This document shows, in pieces, positions 1-9,091 of a DNA stretch of 64,000 bases. The stretch comes from Simiduia agarivorans SA1 = DSM 21679 (GTDB lineage Bacteria > Pseudomonadota > Gammaproteobacteria > Pseudomonadales > Cellvibrionaceae): assembly GCF_000305785.2 (NCBI RefSeq), contig NC_018868.3, positions 1,288,001-1,352,000 on the forward strand, read 5' to 3'. Within the stretch, counting starts at the first letter, position 1. Each line of letters begins with the position of its first letter. Made by a program: the position numbers and the translations under genes. The notes below the pieces were generated by a model that saw only the letters and a list, made by a program, of their open reading frames with translations, did not search any database and had not been told where the DNA came from.

Positions 1-1401
1 CGCATCAAAATCTGCCTGACGCGCCGGCAGGTAACCGCCCAGCGATTTGCGACGGGAATGCATGTACTGCATTTCCGGGCTGTCGGGTGCGGGCCGGTAG
101 TAAGGCACGGTTTTCAGGTCGTCGTCGGAAATCGGAATACCGAAACGATCGCGGAAGCCTTTGAGCGATGCGATATCGAGCTTTTTCACCGAGTGAGTGA
201 TGTTGGCGGCTTCGCCGGCTGCACCCAAACCATACCCTTTAACGGTTTGCGCCAGAATCACGGTGGGCTGACCTTTGTGCGCGACCGCTTCGGCATAGGC
301 TGCGTACACTTTGTACGGGTCATGACCGCCACGGTTGAGCTTCATGATGTCGTCGTCAGACAGATCTTTCACCAGCTCCAACAGCTCCGGGTATTTACCG
401 AAGAAATGCTCGCGGGTGTAAGCGCCGCCGTTGGCTTTGTAGTTCTGCAACTCGCCATCGCACACTTCGTCCATGCGCTTCTGCAACAGACCGGTGGTGT
501 CTTTTTCCAGCAGCGCGTCCCAATGACGACCCCACACCACTTTGATCACGTTCCAGCCGGCACCGCGGAACACACCTTCCAGCTCCTGAATGATTTTGCC
601 GTTACCGCGCACCGGACCATCCAGGCGCTGCAGGTTACAGTTAATCACGAAGATCAGGTTTTCCAGCTGCTCGCGGCCCGCCAGTGCGATGGCACCGAGG
701 GATTCCGGCTCATCACATTCGCCGTCACCCAGGAAGGCCCACACTTTGCGATCGCCGCGCTTGACCAGATCGCGCGCTGACATGTAACGCATGACGTGCG
801 CCTGATAAATCGCCTGCAGCGGGCCAAGACCCATGGAGACGGTGGGGAACTGCCAGTAATCGGGCATGAGCCACGGGTGCGGGTAAGAAGACAGGCCAGC
901 ACCGTCCACTTCGCGACGGAAATTATCCAGCTGATCTTCAGAAATGCGCCCTTCCAGGAACGAGCGGGCATACATACCCGGCGCACTGTGGCCCTGGTAG
1001 TAAATCAGATCGCCCAGCTCTTCGCCGTCGTTGCCGCGGAAGAAATAGTTAAAGCCCACGTCGTACAGTGTCGCCGCGGAGCTGAAGGAAGAAATGTGGC
1101 CACCCAGGCCCTCGTCGTTGTCGTTGGCGCGCATCACCATGGCGAGCGCGTTCCAGCGGATCAACGAACGGATGCGGCGTTCCATAAACAGGTCGCCGGG
1201 CATGCGCTTTTCTTTCTTGGGTGGGATGGTATTGCGGTAGGGAGTGGTGATGGCAGCGGGCAGCTCAACGCCGGCCATGGTGGCCCGGTCGAACATCTGC
1301 TTCAGCAAAAAGGCCGCACGGCCATCGCCACCGTAACGAATTACCGCGTGTAGAGCATCGAGCCACTCTCGCGTTTCGAGGGCATCAATATCCTCTGTCA
1401 T
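1..1401 (-). CDS. aceE: Pyruvate dehydrogenase E1 component, homodimeric type (partial; C-terminal half outside window)
   Basis: This is the thiamine-diphosphate-dependent E1 subunit, which decarboxylates pyruvate and acetylates the lipoyl groups of E2 in the pyruvate dehydrogenase complex in the cytoplasm. About 467 codons are visible, reading from ATG at 1401 to the window edge; the family is about 885 aa. The N-terminus (MTEDIDALETREWLDAL) and the conserved stretch GGHISSFSSAATLYDVGFN are typical of AceE. The ThDP/Mg motif GDGECDEPES lies near residue 226 and closes with an NCNLQRLDGPVRGN segment. An AAAGGAGA Shine-Dalgarno sits just upstream of the start. The gene would be followed outside the window by aceF, if the usual order holds. 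The upstream 396 bp contain several palindromes that may be operators. No frameshift is seen. Confidence 0.97.
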   Translation of the reverse strand, partial: MTEDIDALETREWLDALHAVIRYGGDGRAAFLLKQMFDRATMAGVELPAAITTPYRNTIPPKKEKRMPGDLFMERRIRSLIRWNALAMVMRANDNDEGLGGHISSFSSAATLYDVGFNYFFRGNDGEELGDLIYYQGHSAPGMYARSFLEGRISEDQLDNFRREVDGAGLSSYPHPWLMPDYWQFPTVSMGLGPLQAIYQAHVMRYMSARDLVKRGDRKVWAFLGDGECDEPESLGAIALAGREQLENLIFVINCNLQRLDGPVRGNGKIIQELEGVFRGAGWNVIKVVWGRHWDALLEKDTTGLLQKRMDEVCDGELQNYKANGGAYTREHFFGKYPELLELVKDLSDDDIMKLNRGGHDPYKVYAAYAEAVAHKGQPTVILAQTVKGYGLGAAGEAANITHSVKKLDIASLKGFRDRFGIPISDDDLKTVPYYRPAPDSPEMQYMHSRRKSLGGYLPARQADFDA

Positions 1402-1533
1402 TCAACTCTCCTTTCGCCGGCGACGCCGGTTGTAGTGTCTGTGTGAAATAAACATTCGAAAGAGTATAGAAGTGTCGCAATCATCGCTCAAAAAAACTGA
1501 TTGAGCCGACAATTGCGTCTTCCAGCATCATTC

Positions 1534-1550
1534 TTGTAGTTTTTTTACAA
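1534..1550. promoter_or_regulatory. Candidate operator, copy 1 (TTGTA-N7-TACAA)
   Basis: A perfect 5-bp inverted repeat with a 7-bp T-rich spacer, TTGTAGTTTTTTTACAA. It shares the TGTA-N7-TACA design with the dyad at 1686-1702 and lies 133 bp upstream of the aceE start. Confidence 0.4.
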
Positions 1551-1685
1551 ATTTAGGCGCCGCTTTTCAGCCACGCTCTGGAAGTGTGGTAGGCATAATA
1601 CGGAAATTCGGGCAAAAGTACACGTTTGGCGGCCCATATGGCAAAAAAAATTGCCAGAATGCCGTTTCTTAAGAAACGGTTTCAT

Positions 1686-1702
1686 CTGTAATTTTTCTAC
1701 AG
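1686..1702. promoter_or_regulatory. Candidate operator, copy 2 (CTGTA-N7-TACAG)
   Basis: The sequence CTGTAATTTTTCTACAG is a perfect 5-bp inverted repeat with a 7-bp T-rich spacer. Its centre is 152 bp from that of copy 1. The paired copies suggest a dimeric regulator bound upstream of aceE. Confidence 0.4.
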
Positions 1703-1797
1703 GATGTTGCGTGGTGCTACGGGATAGGTGGTTCAACGGATGGCCGCCCCGCCACTTCCACGGGGAATGCGAATGATTGGCCCGCGGCTCGAATGGC

Positions 1798-4644
1798 TCA
1801 GGGCACTATAAACTGTGGGCCTTCGGCCTTGAAGGTGTCTACATCGGTGACTCTGGTCACCGGCTCGGTCTCACTGGCCACGGGCCGGGTGGCAAACAGG
1901 ATGCGGCGATCGGGATCGAACAACTGGTAGGCGTAGGTGCGCAGGGTCACCGCGTTCACTTCTTTGAGGGCATCCGCCAGCGCGTCGCGCCGGTAGAAAT
2001 CCACCTCGCCACCGGGGCCCGCATCGGCGATGGCAGTCCAGTAGCGTCCGGCCTGATCGGCCAGGTTGCGAGGTTTTTCGTTCAGTTCGGCCAGCAGGGC
2101 TTCGCGGTGTGCGGGCAGGTTATCACCCAACCACTCGGGCACCGAGTCCAGAAAGCCGTCGAACGCTGTCCGCAATTCCAGCGGGGTGGCTTTGGGCGAC
2201 TGCGCCACCAGCACCATGCCGGGGTAGTCGGCTATTGGTAAGGCTGAAGTAAAGACCACATAACCTAACTGTTGCTCTGTGCGCAGTTGGTGGAAAAACG
2301 GCGAGCGCAAGCTTTGCACCAGCATGGCCACATGAGCCCGGTCAGTCAGGCTGTGACCTGGCGCCTGATGGTAGATCACCAGCGCGTCATCCGGATGATT
2401 AACCTCGACGTCGCGCTCGTAACCACCGCGCACGTTAGTCAGCACTTTCAATTTGCCGGGCAGATCCCTGGCATTGCCCTTCACCAACTGCTGACGCACC
2501 AGGGCGGCCAATTGGCGCGCTTCGGGGGGAAGCAGGTTGCCATACGCCAGCATGTCGGCCTGGGCATTCTGATTGAGCTCCCGCCCAAAGGTTTTCACCT
2601 CGGCAAGCCCCGTATTCGCCAGTGCATCAGCCAACGCATGCTGCGGCCAGGCCGGCTGGTACAGGGTGGGCACAATCTGTTGTAGCAATTGAATATAGGG
2701 CGGTTGCCGGTCGCCGTTGCGGGTGCGGCGAATCAATTCGGTGCGCACATTGGCAAAACGGGCGGCTTCCAGGCGCGGGCTGACCAGCGCCTCAAGAATT
2801 TCCGTCAGCAGCAGGCCCTGGCGGTCGTTGTAGCCGGCCACTGTGATCTCCAGGCCGCGCGCCGTCACCTGCACATCAAACCCAAGTCCCGCCAGAAATG
2901 CCGGGTAGCTGTACTCGTTGAGTTCGTCCAATACCATGGCCACATACAGTTCGGCCTGCGCGCGGCTGGCGATGTTTTTGCCCACTGAGGGCGTGCGCAA
3001 CTGGATGCGGATCACACTGCGCGGCAAATTGAACTGATTGTCCTGCATGTGCCACAAACGCAATTGCGGCTCGTTGATCAACCGCTCGGGCACCGGGGAA
3101 TCGCTCACCCGCTCGCGTACCTGCAGGCGGCTGGGCACAAACGGATTGGGCTTGGGCAGGCGTAACTGCTGCAGCGCTTGCGGCGCAATGGCCGGCAGTA
3201 CGGGCAACGGCGCGGTGGCGTATGGCGTATCGTAATCGGCCGCCTGATGGCTGAAAGCACCGTCGTTATCGGCCATCAACACCAGCGCGTGTTCAGGTTT
3301 GAGAAAATTCAGAAAGTACTGGGTCAGACTGGCGTCGAATCGCTCGTACATGTAGCCGCCCTGTAAAATATCGGCGGGCTTGTAACGGTTCATCTGATTG
3401 ACGAGTTGCTGCACCCAGGCAGAGGGGCGCTGGCGCTCCTGAAAACGGAAATTGATGGCCGCCAACTGCGCTAGCTCTTCAAACCGCCACGCCTGTGGTC
3501 CGTCTTTTACTATCAGATCGATCGCGGCAAACACCCAGGCCATCACCCGCGCGTATTCGCGCTGGCCTTTGTCGGTGAGCGTAACCGATACAATAAAACT
3601 CCCCGCGTAGGGCCCCATATCGCTGTCGCCGGCCCACAGCGCCACCGCCAGGCCTTCCTGCTTCAGTGCCGACAACAAACTGCCCTTGCCTTCATGGCCC
3701 AGGAGATCGGCAATCTGGGTAAGCGGTTTTTCCGGGTAGTAACCGGCGCTGTTAGGAATGGGGAACATCAAACGCAGTTCGCGCAATTCTTTAACAGGCT
3801 GGTAGCGCACCAGGGTTTTAAGACGGTCTTTTTTGAATAGCGGCTCGGCATTGGTGGGGGCCGCGATATTTTTGTTGGGAATCGACGCAAAATAGCTGCT
3901 CGCCCAGGCCGCCAACTGCTCCAAGGATTGCGGGCCCAATACCACCAACGACATGATATTGGCGGAATATTCGCGCTGATAAAAATCGATCAGCGCATCG
4001 CGCACCGGTTCGTCTTCGCGGTCGGCCAGGGTGTTCAGATTACCCACGGTAAACCGGCCGGCCGGATGAGCGGGATTGGTGAAATGATTCAGCACCGCAC
4101 GCGAACGGCGGGCATCGTCTTTTATTTTTGCCTGGTACTCAGCGTTGACCGCCTCGCGCTCGCGGGTGACGTAGGCCTCAGTAAACAAGGGCGCCGTAAA
4201 AAACTGGCCGAAACGCTCCAGCGATTGCGCCAGATGTGCGGGTCGCACGGTATAGAAGTACAGGGTGTGATCGAGTGCAGTGTAGGCGTTGTGGGTGCCG
4301 CCACTGGTGGCAATGAATCCCGGCCAGCCATCCGGCTCGGGAAATTTTTCGGTGCCGAGAAACAGCATGTGCTCCAGAAAATGAGCCAGACCTTCGCGCC
4401 CTACCGGGTCTACCGCACTGCCCACATTAACGCGCAGGGCCACCGCGGATTCTTCCGCTTCCGGCGAGGATACCAGCAATACCCTCAATCCGTTGGCGAG
4501 CTCCAGGTAGCGGTACTGGCGATCATCGTTGGGGCTTTTTTCGGGCGTGAACGCGGTGGTTAAGGCAGGCGGATTGTCGGCCGACCATGCGACAGCTACG
4601 CCGCAAAGCCACAACAACGCAATCCAGGCAAAACGATTAAGCAT
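1798..4644 (-). CDS. M16 family zinc metallopeptidase, insulinase/protease III type
   Basis: A secreted or periplasmic zinc peptidase of the pitrilysin (M16A) group, which degrades small unfolded polypeptides. With the start at 4644 it is 948 aa, close to E. coli PtrA (962). Residues 1-21 form a signal peptide (hydrophobic core WIALLWLCGVAVA). The inverted zinc motif HFLEH is at residues 88-92, and the downstream acidic ligand region is ...EAVNAEYQ. The rest matches the four-domain clam-shell layout. An ATG at 4680 is also in frame, but it adds 12 residues ahead of the signal peptide and has no Shine-Dalgarno, whereas 4644 is preceded by GAGGG. The start overlaps the stop of the upstream permease gene by 8 bp, so the two are probably translationally coupled. 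Confidence 0.93.
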   Translation of the reverse strand: MLNRFAWIALLWLCGVAVAWSADNPPALTTAFTPEKSPNDDRQYRYLELANGLRVLLVSSPEAEESAVALRVNVGSAVDPVGREGLAHFLEHMLFLGTEKFPEPDGWPGFIATSGGTHNAYTALDHTLYFYTVRPAHLAQSLERFGQFFTAPLFTEAYVTREREAVNAEYQAKIKDDARRSRAVLNHFTNPAHPAGRFTVGNLNTLADREDEPVRDALIDFYQREYSANIMSLVVLGPQSLEQLAAWASSYFASIPNKNIAAPTNAEPLFKKDRLKTLVRYQPVKELRELRLMFPIPNSAGYYPEKPLTQIADLLGHEGKGSLLSALKQEGLAVALWAGDSDMGPYAGSFIVSVTLTDKGQREYARVMAWVFAAIDLIVKDGPQAWRFEELAQLAAINFRFQERQRPSAWVQQLVNQMNRYKPADILQGGYMYERFDASLTQYFLNFLKPEHALVLMADNDGAFSHQAADYDTPYATAPLPVLPAIAPQALQQLRLPKPNPFVPSRLQVRERVSDSPVPERLINEPQLRLWHMQDNQFNLPRSVIRIQLRTPSVGKNIASRAQAELYVAMVLDELNEYSYPAFLAGLGFDVQVTARGLEITVAGYNDRQGLLLTEILEALVSPRLEAARFANVRTELIRRTRNGDRQPPYIQLLQQIVPTLYQPAWPQHALADALANTGLAEVKTFGRELNQNAQADMLAYGNLLPPEARQLAALVRQQLVKGNARDLPGKLKVLTNVRGGYERDVEVNHPDDALVIYHQAPGHSLTDRAHVAMLVQSLRSPFFHQLRTEQQLGYVVFTSALPIADYPGMVLVAQSPKATPLELRTAFDGFLDSVPEWLGDNLPAHREALLAELNEKPRNLADQAGRYWTAIADAGPGGEVDFYRRDALADALKEVNAVTLRTYAYQLFDPDRRILFATRPVASETEPVTRVTDVDTFKAEGPQFIVP

Positions 4645-5707
4645 TCGCACCCTCGCCGTTAGGCTGGCTGGGCCAGGCATTGATAACGGCTTTTAACAAG
4701 GTCGCCAGCGGGATCGCAAAAAACACGCCCCAGAATCCCCAAATGCCACCAAATGCCAAGACGGCAATAATAATGGCGACCGGGTGCAGATTAACGGCTT
4801 CGGAAAACAGCACCGGCACCAGCACGTTGCCATCGAGCGCCTGAATAATGCCGTACACCAGTAACAGCCAGTAAAACTCCGAGCTCAAGCCCCATTGCCA
4901 CAAGCCCACCAATACCACCGGTAAGGTCACGACAGCGGCGCCGATATAAGGCACCAACACAGACAAACCCACGGCGATGGCCAGCAGCAAGGAATAACGC
5001 AGCCCCATGAAACTGAAGCTGGCATAGGACACGGCGGCAACAATCAGGATTTCCACCGCTTTACCGCGCACATAATTGGCAATCTGGTCGTTCATTTCCA
5101 GCCAGACCCGCTGCATGATGGGGCGTTTGCGCGGCAGAAAACCACTCATCCAGTTGAGGATCAGCTTCTGATCTTTCAGAAAGAAAAACACCAGAATGGG
5201 CACCAGCACAAAATAAATCAACGCGGTAATCAGCAGCGGCACGCTGGCCACCGACACACTCAGCAAAGATTGCCCCACAGTGCCCAGTTCGTGATTGGCA
5301 AGGTTGGTGAACTGCTGGACGTGTTCAGGCGACACGTAATCCGGGTAGCGTTGGGGCAATACCGCCAATTGGGCCTTGGCATCTGCCACCATGCGCGGCA
5401 GCTCTTCAATCAGGTTACCCATCTGACGCCAGAGAATCGGAAACAACACCAGCACCGCCGAGGTGATCAACCCCACCAGCACCAGAAAGGCAGTCCAGAC
5501 TGCGAGAATATGGCGCATGCCCCAATTGACCAGTCGCTGTACCAGCCCCTGCAGTAAAAAGGCCAGAATCAGCGCCGCAATGGCCGGTGCCAGCACGGTT
5601 CCCATGGTCACCACCAATGCCAGCCCAAGAACCAGTAGCAATAGCAACACCAGGGCTTCTTCGTCGTAAAAGTAACGATTGGTCCAGTTACGGAAAATCT
5701 TCAACAT
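4637..5707 (-). CDS. AI-2E family transporter (PerM/YhhT-like permease)
   Basis: A 356-aa polytopic inner-membrane protein of the AI-2E exporter/PerM family. It has about seven or eight hydrophobic segments: a pair at residues 18-50, one at 63-90, and a cluster from 150 to the C-terminus containing the family-typical LVPYIGAAVVTLPV and LDGNVLVPVLFSEAVNLHPV stretches. Family members have been linked to autoinducer-2 export or Na+/H+ exchange, so the substrate here is not known. It is first in a two-gene unit with the M16 peptidase, whose start overlaps its stop. A divergent or separate small gene for a TusA-like protein lies 45 bp upstream on the same strand, so a three-gene transcript is possible. 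Confidence 0.9.
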   Translation of the reverse strand: MLKIFRNWTNRYFYDEEALVLLLLLVLGLALVVTMGTVLAPAIAALILAFLLQGLVQRLVNWGMRHILAVWTAFLVLVGLITSAVLVLFPILWRQMGNLIEELPRMVADAKAQLAVLPQRYPDYVSPEHVQQFTNLANHELGTVGQSLLSVSVASVPLLITALIYFVLVPILVFFFLKDQKLILNWMSGFLPRKRPIMQRVWLEMNDQIANYVRGKAVEILIVAAVSYASFSFMGLRYSLLLAIAVGLSVLVPYIGAAVVTLPVVLVGLWQWGLSSEFYWLLLVYGIIQALDGNVLVPVLFSEAVNLHPVAIIIAVLAFGGIWGFWGVFFAIPLATLLKAVINAWPSQPNGEGANA

Positions 5708-5752
5708 GGTGAGCGGGGCTCTTTAGGGACGAGGGCGAATGCTAACAGGCCG

Positions 5753-6013
5753 CTAGTGTTTTTGCAGCCAGAAGCGCCATTGTTGACCGGTTTCCTCGGT
5801 GGCCAGCAAGGTATGGCCGGCCAACCGACAAAATGCCGGGATATCGCGCGCCGAACCGGGATCGGTGGCCACGATGTACAAAATCTGACCAGCGGCGAGC
5901 GCGTGCAGCGCCTGCTTGGCTTTCAACAACGGCAGCGGGCAAGCCAACCCGGTGGCATCTACCGTGGCATCGGGAATCTGCCCTTCCGGGCCGGGCACAG
6001 ATTGCGGGGTCAT
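5753..6013 (-). CDS. TusA/SirA-like sulfurtransferase family protein
   Basis: An 86-aa cytoplasmic protein of the TusA/YeeD/YedF fold. The persulfide-carrying signature GLACPLPLLKAKQAL (CPxP) is at about residues 27-41, followed by the conserved alternation GQILYIVATDPGSARDIPAFC. TusA relays sulfur from cysteine desulfurase for tRNA 2-thiouridine and molybdenum cofactor synthesis. Paralogues have other sulfur-trafficking roles, so the exact pathway is uncertain. It is transcribed away from bepA, and the 112 bp between them must hold both promoters. An alternative longer frame at 5742-6041 is a shadow. Confidence 0.88.
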   Translation of the reverse strand: MTPQSVPGPEGQIPDATVDATGLACPLPLLKAKQALHALAAGQILYIVATDPGSARDIPAFCRLAGHTLLATEETGQQWRFWLQKH

Positions 6014-6125
6014 CTTGGTTTCTCATTTCCGGGGGGCGCACTATAAATCGACGCGGCCTTCATGCCAATGCAGGAACCCGGGCCGGTTTGGGAACCCCAC
6101 ACGACGACAAAGGTCTAACCATAGT

Positions 6126-7637
6126 ATGATGGAAAACACTTATGCCGTGAAACGGCCCTTGTGGAGAGAGTTTGTGCCCCTTGTTGCAGGCAAACACCTA
6201 ATCAGCGCCCTCGCCTTATGCGCGGGCCTGGCCGCCCCGGTTTCGGTTGCGGCCCAAAGCAGTACCGAAATTCAACTGCCCGCGCTGGGCGACGCCACCA
6301 GCGGCGTGGTCTCACCGCAGCAGGAGCGCGCATTGGGCGAAGCCTGGGCGCGCGCGTTCAGGGCCCAGGTGCCTACCTCGCACGACCCGCTGATGATCGA
6401 TTATCTGGAAAAGCTTACGGCCCGGCTGGCAAGCTATTCGCAATTGAAGGACAAGCGGCTGGAATTATTGCTGGTGAAAAACCCCACCATGAATGCGTTC
6501 GCCGTGCCCGGTGGCGTCATGGGCGTTCACACCGGCCTGTTCACTACCGCAGAAACCGAAAACCAATTGTCGTCGGTCATCGCGCACGAACTCGCGCACT
6601 TGTCCCAACGCCATTTTGCCCGCTCCGTAGAAGCACAGCAGAATGCCAGCATCCCCACCACCGCCGCGCTGCTGGCGAGCCTGGTGCTGATGGCCACCGC
6701 CGGTGGCGATGCCGGCATGGCGGCGATGATGGCAACCCAGGCCGCCACCCTGGACAACCAATTACGCTTTTCCCGCCAGAATGAACAGGAGGCTGATCGG
6801 GTCGGCATGGAAACCATGGTAGCAGCAGGCCTGGACCCTTACGCGGTTCCCGAAATGTTTGAGTCCATGCTCAAGCAAACCCGCTATTCCCGTCGTCCAC
6901 CGGAATTTTTACTGACTCACCCGGTAACCGAAACCCGCATTGCCGATGCCATGAACCGCGCTACCCGCTACCCGCGCCAGAGCTTTGACCAGAGCATTGA
7001 TTTTCACCTGATGCGTGCCCGGGTTTTCATGATGCAGGCGGAAAACCCTCAAACAGCGGTGAAGCGGTTTGAAAGCGAACTCGAAGGCGACAGCCTGAAC
7101 AAAGAAGCCAGCCGCTACGGGCTGGTGATTGCGGCCACCCGTGCCGGCCAGCTCGATAAAGCCGAGCAGGCGCTGGGCCCACTGCTGGTCGGTCGCCCCG
7201 GCTACATCACCTACCTGCTGGCGCAGGTCGATATCATGCAGGCCCAGGGCAAACGGGATCAGGCGCTGACCTTATTGCAACAACTGCTCGAGAAAGACCC
7301 CACCAATCATCCGCTCAACATGGCCTATGCGGATGCGCTGATGCGGGCCGGTTTTTACCTGCAGAGCGAACAGGTTCTGGAGCGTCACTCGCGCCGGCGC
7401 CGGGGCGACCCCTATGTGTGGTATCACCTGGCCGAAGTCAGCGGCCTGGCCGGCAATATTCTGGGTGTCCACGAAGCCCGCGCCGAGTACTTTATTCTGA
7501 ACGGCATTTACGATGCCGCCATGGTGCAACTGCGCAACGCACTGAAGCTGGCAGACAACCAATACCACACCAAAGCCATTCTGCAGGAACGTGTCAGGGA
7601 TGTAAGGGAAATGCAGGCCAGGGCCGACATGCGCTAA
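6126..7637 (+). CDS. bepA: M48 family metalloprotease with TPR domain, BepA-like
   Basis: A periplasmic zinc metalloprotease and chaperone that helps assemble, or degrades, outer-membrane proteins such as LptD (role known from E. coli BepA/YfgC, 487 aa; this one is 503 aa). Residues 20-45 hold the signal peptide. The zinc motif HELAHLSQRH follows at about residue 157, with the third ligand in EQEADRVGMETM. The active-site plug region GGVMGVHTGL precedes it. The C-terminal half is TPR-like (repeats around DPTNHPLNMAYADALM). The frame stays open upstream to 5916, but that part overlaps the divergent tusA-like gene, so the ATG at 6126 (MMENTY) is chosen; ATG 6129 is equally possible. It is followed by a strong terminator. 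Confidence 0.92.
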   Translation: MMENTYAVKRPLWREFVPLVAGKHLISALALCAGLAAPVSVAAQSSTEIQLPALGDATSGVVSPQQERALGEAWARAFRAQVPTSHDPLMIDYLEKLTARLASYSQLKDKRLELLLVKNPTMNAFAVPGGVMGVHTGLFTTAETENQLSSVIAHELAHLSQRHFARSVEAQQNASIPTTAALLASLVLMATAGGDAGMAAMMATQAATLDNQLRFSRQNEQEADRVGMETMVAAGLDPYAVPEMFESMLKQTRYSRRPPEFLLTHPVTETRIADAMNRATRYPRQSFDQSIDFHLMRARVFMMQAENPQTAVKRFESELEGDSLNKEASRYGLVIAATRAGQLDKAEQALGPLLVGRPGYITYLLAQVDIMQAQGKRDQALTLLQQLLEKDPTNHPLNMAYADALMRAGFYLQSEQVLERHSRRRRGDPYVWYHLAEVSGLAGNILGVHEARAEYFILNGIYDAAMVQLRNALKLADNQYHTKAILQERVRDVREMQARADMR

Positions 7638-7740
7638 AGCACCAACGAGGCTGGACATATTATTGTCACAATCCAGTGCCAATATGCGCCTCAGGGTAGC
7701 ACCTCATACTCCCCTGCCTGGTTAATCTAGTATCTCAATC

Positions 7741-7767
7741 ACGCCTCCGCCCGGAGGCGTTTTTTTA
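7741..7767 (+). terminator. Rho-independent terminator after bepA
   Basis: A 9-bp perfect stem (ACGCCTCCG / CGGAGGCGT) with a 2-nt loop is followed by seven T residues. It ends bepA transcription and isolates the DUF819 gene. Confidence 0.9.
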
Positions 7768-7861
7768 GCCGGCTCGACTTCTGGACCGCGGCGCGGTACC
7801 TTCGTCCCTTTTATTCGTGGCGCAAGCCCCAACAATAACAATCCATCCCGAAAGGTAATCT

Positions 7862-9091
7862 ATGATCACCAACGATGCCGTCCAGCTGGGCCTGCTGGCC
7901 ATGATTCTGGGCCTGGTGTTTTACACCTCCCACAGCAATCACCGCGCTTTCCGCAGCTTTTATCGTTACGTTCCCGCCCTGCTGCTGTGTTATTTCCTGC
8001 CCTCGTTGCTGACCACCTTCAACATTATCGATGCACATGATTCACAGCTTTACTACGTGGCCTCGCGCTACCTGCTGCCGGCGAGTCTGGTGCTGCTGAC
8101 GCTGAGTATCGATTTCAAGGGCATCCTGAATCTCGGCCCCAAGGCGTTGATTCTGTTCCTCACCGGCACGGTGGGCATTGTGATTGGCGGCCCGATCGCA
8201 TTACTGCTGGTGTCCTGGCTGGCACCCGGTGTAATTGGCGCCGAGGCAGATCAGATTTGGCGGGGCATGACCACCATCGCCGGTTCCTGGATTGGTGGCA
8301 GCGCCAACCAGACCGCCATGAAGGAAGTATTTAATGTCGGCGACGGCATTTTTTCCGCCATGGTGGCTGTGGACGTGATTGTGGCCAACATCTGGATGGC
8401 GGTGCTGCTATTGATGGCCGGGCGCTCAGATCAGATAGACGAGTCCATCGGCGCCAATAATCAGGCCATTACCGACTTGCGCAAACGGGTAGAAAAAATG
8501 CAGGCCGACATTATCCGCATTCCGAGCCTGCACGATTTAATGCTGATAGCCGCCGTGGGCTTTACCCTGACAGGCCTGGCCCACTGGGGTGCCGATATAC
8601 TCGCGCCTTTCTTTGCCGAAAACTTCCCGGCCACGGCTCGCCTGAGCCTGACCTCCGGTTTCTTCTGGCTGATCATCATCGCCACCACATTGGGTCTGGC
8701 CCTGTCGTTTACCAAGGCGCGACAACTGGAAGGCGCCGGCGCCAGCAAAGTGGGCTCGGTGTTTATTTATTTCCTGGTGGCAACCATCGGCACCCACATG
8801 GACTTGAAGGCTATTTTCGAAAATCCGGGTTATTTCCTGATCGGCATTATCTGGATGTTGGTTCACGCCACACTGATGCTGGTGATGTGCCGCGTGTTGC
8901 GTGCGCCAGTGTTTTACATGGCCGTGGGTTCGCAAGCCAACGTGGGCGGCGCGGCGTCTGCGCCCGTGGTGGCAGCCGCCTTCCATCCGTCGCTGGCACC
9001 GGTGGGCGTGTTACTGGCAGTGATGGGCTACGCGCTGGGTACCTACGCAGCCTGGCTGTGCGGCCTGATCCTGCAGACCGTGGCTCAGTAA
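7862..9091 (+). CDS. DUF819 family integral membrane protein
   Basis: A 409-aa inner-membrane protein of the DUF819 (YjcL-like) family, with about ten transmembrane helices. The family-typical glycine-rich segments are visible: TIAGSWIGGSANQTAMKE near residue 140 and GSQANVGGAASAPVVAAAFHP near 355. They occupy positions like the pore repeats of anion/carboxylate transporters, and substrates are unknown. A cytoplasmic loop around residues 195-220 is charged and may be helical. There is a Shine-Dalgarno-like AAAGGTAATCT before the ATG. The stop codon interlocks with that of the convergent GGDEF gene (7-bp overlap). Confidence 0.85.
   Translation: MITNDAVQLGLLAMILGLVFYTSHSNHRAFRSFYRYVPALLLCYFLPSLLTTFNIIDAHDSQLYYVASRYLLPASLVLLTLSIDFKGILNLGPKALILFLTGTVGIVIGGPIALLLVSWLAPGVIGAEADQIWRGMTTIAGSWIGGSANQTAMKEVFNVGDGIFSAMVAVDVIVANIWMAVLLLMAGRSDQIDESIGANNQAITDLRKRVEKMQADIIRIPSLHDLMLIAAVGFTLTGLAHWGADILAPFFAENFPATARLSLTSGFFWLIIIATTLGLALSFTKARQLEGAGASKVGSVFIYFLVATIGTHMDLKAIFENPGYFLIGIIWMLVHATLMLVMCRVLRAPVFYMAVGSQANVGGAASAPVVAAAFHPSLAPVGVLLAVMGYALGTYAAWLCGLILQTVAQ

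Larger units (their letters stand above)
1402..1797 (-). promoter_or_regulatory. Upstream region of aceE with several palindromes
   Basis: This 396-bp stretch between the M16 protease stop and the aceE start has no convincing gene; a 63-codon minus-strand ORF (1545-1736) has no recognisable features. It holds two similar 17-bp dyads (1534-1550 and 1686-1702), a TGGCAA-A6-TTGCCA inverted repeat (1639-1656) and an 18-bp perfect palindrome CCGTTTCTTAAGAAACGG (1662-1679). The region probably carries the aceE promoter and binding sites for a regulator. I cannot name the regulator: the dyads do not look like the E. coli PdhR box. Confidence 0.5.

Noticed and set aside
1545..1736. 63-codon ORF upstream of aceE
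   Set aside because: It spans several palindromes and is Cys/Arg/His-rich without fold pattern; the region is better explained as regulatory.
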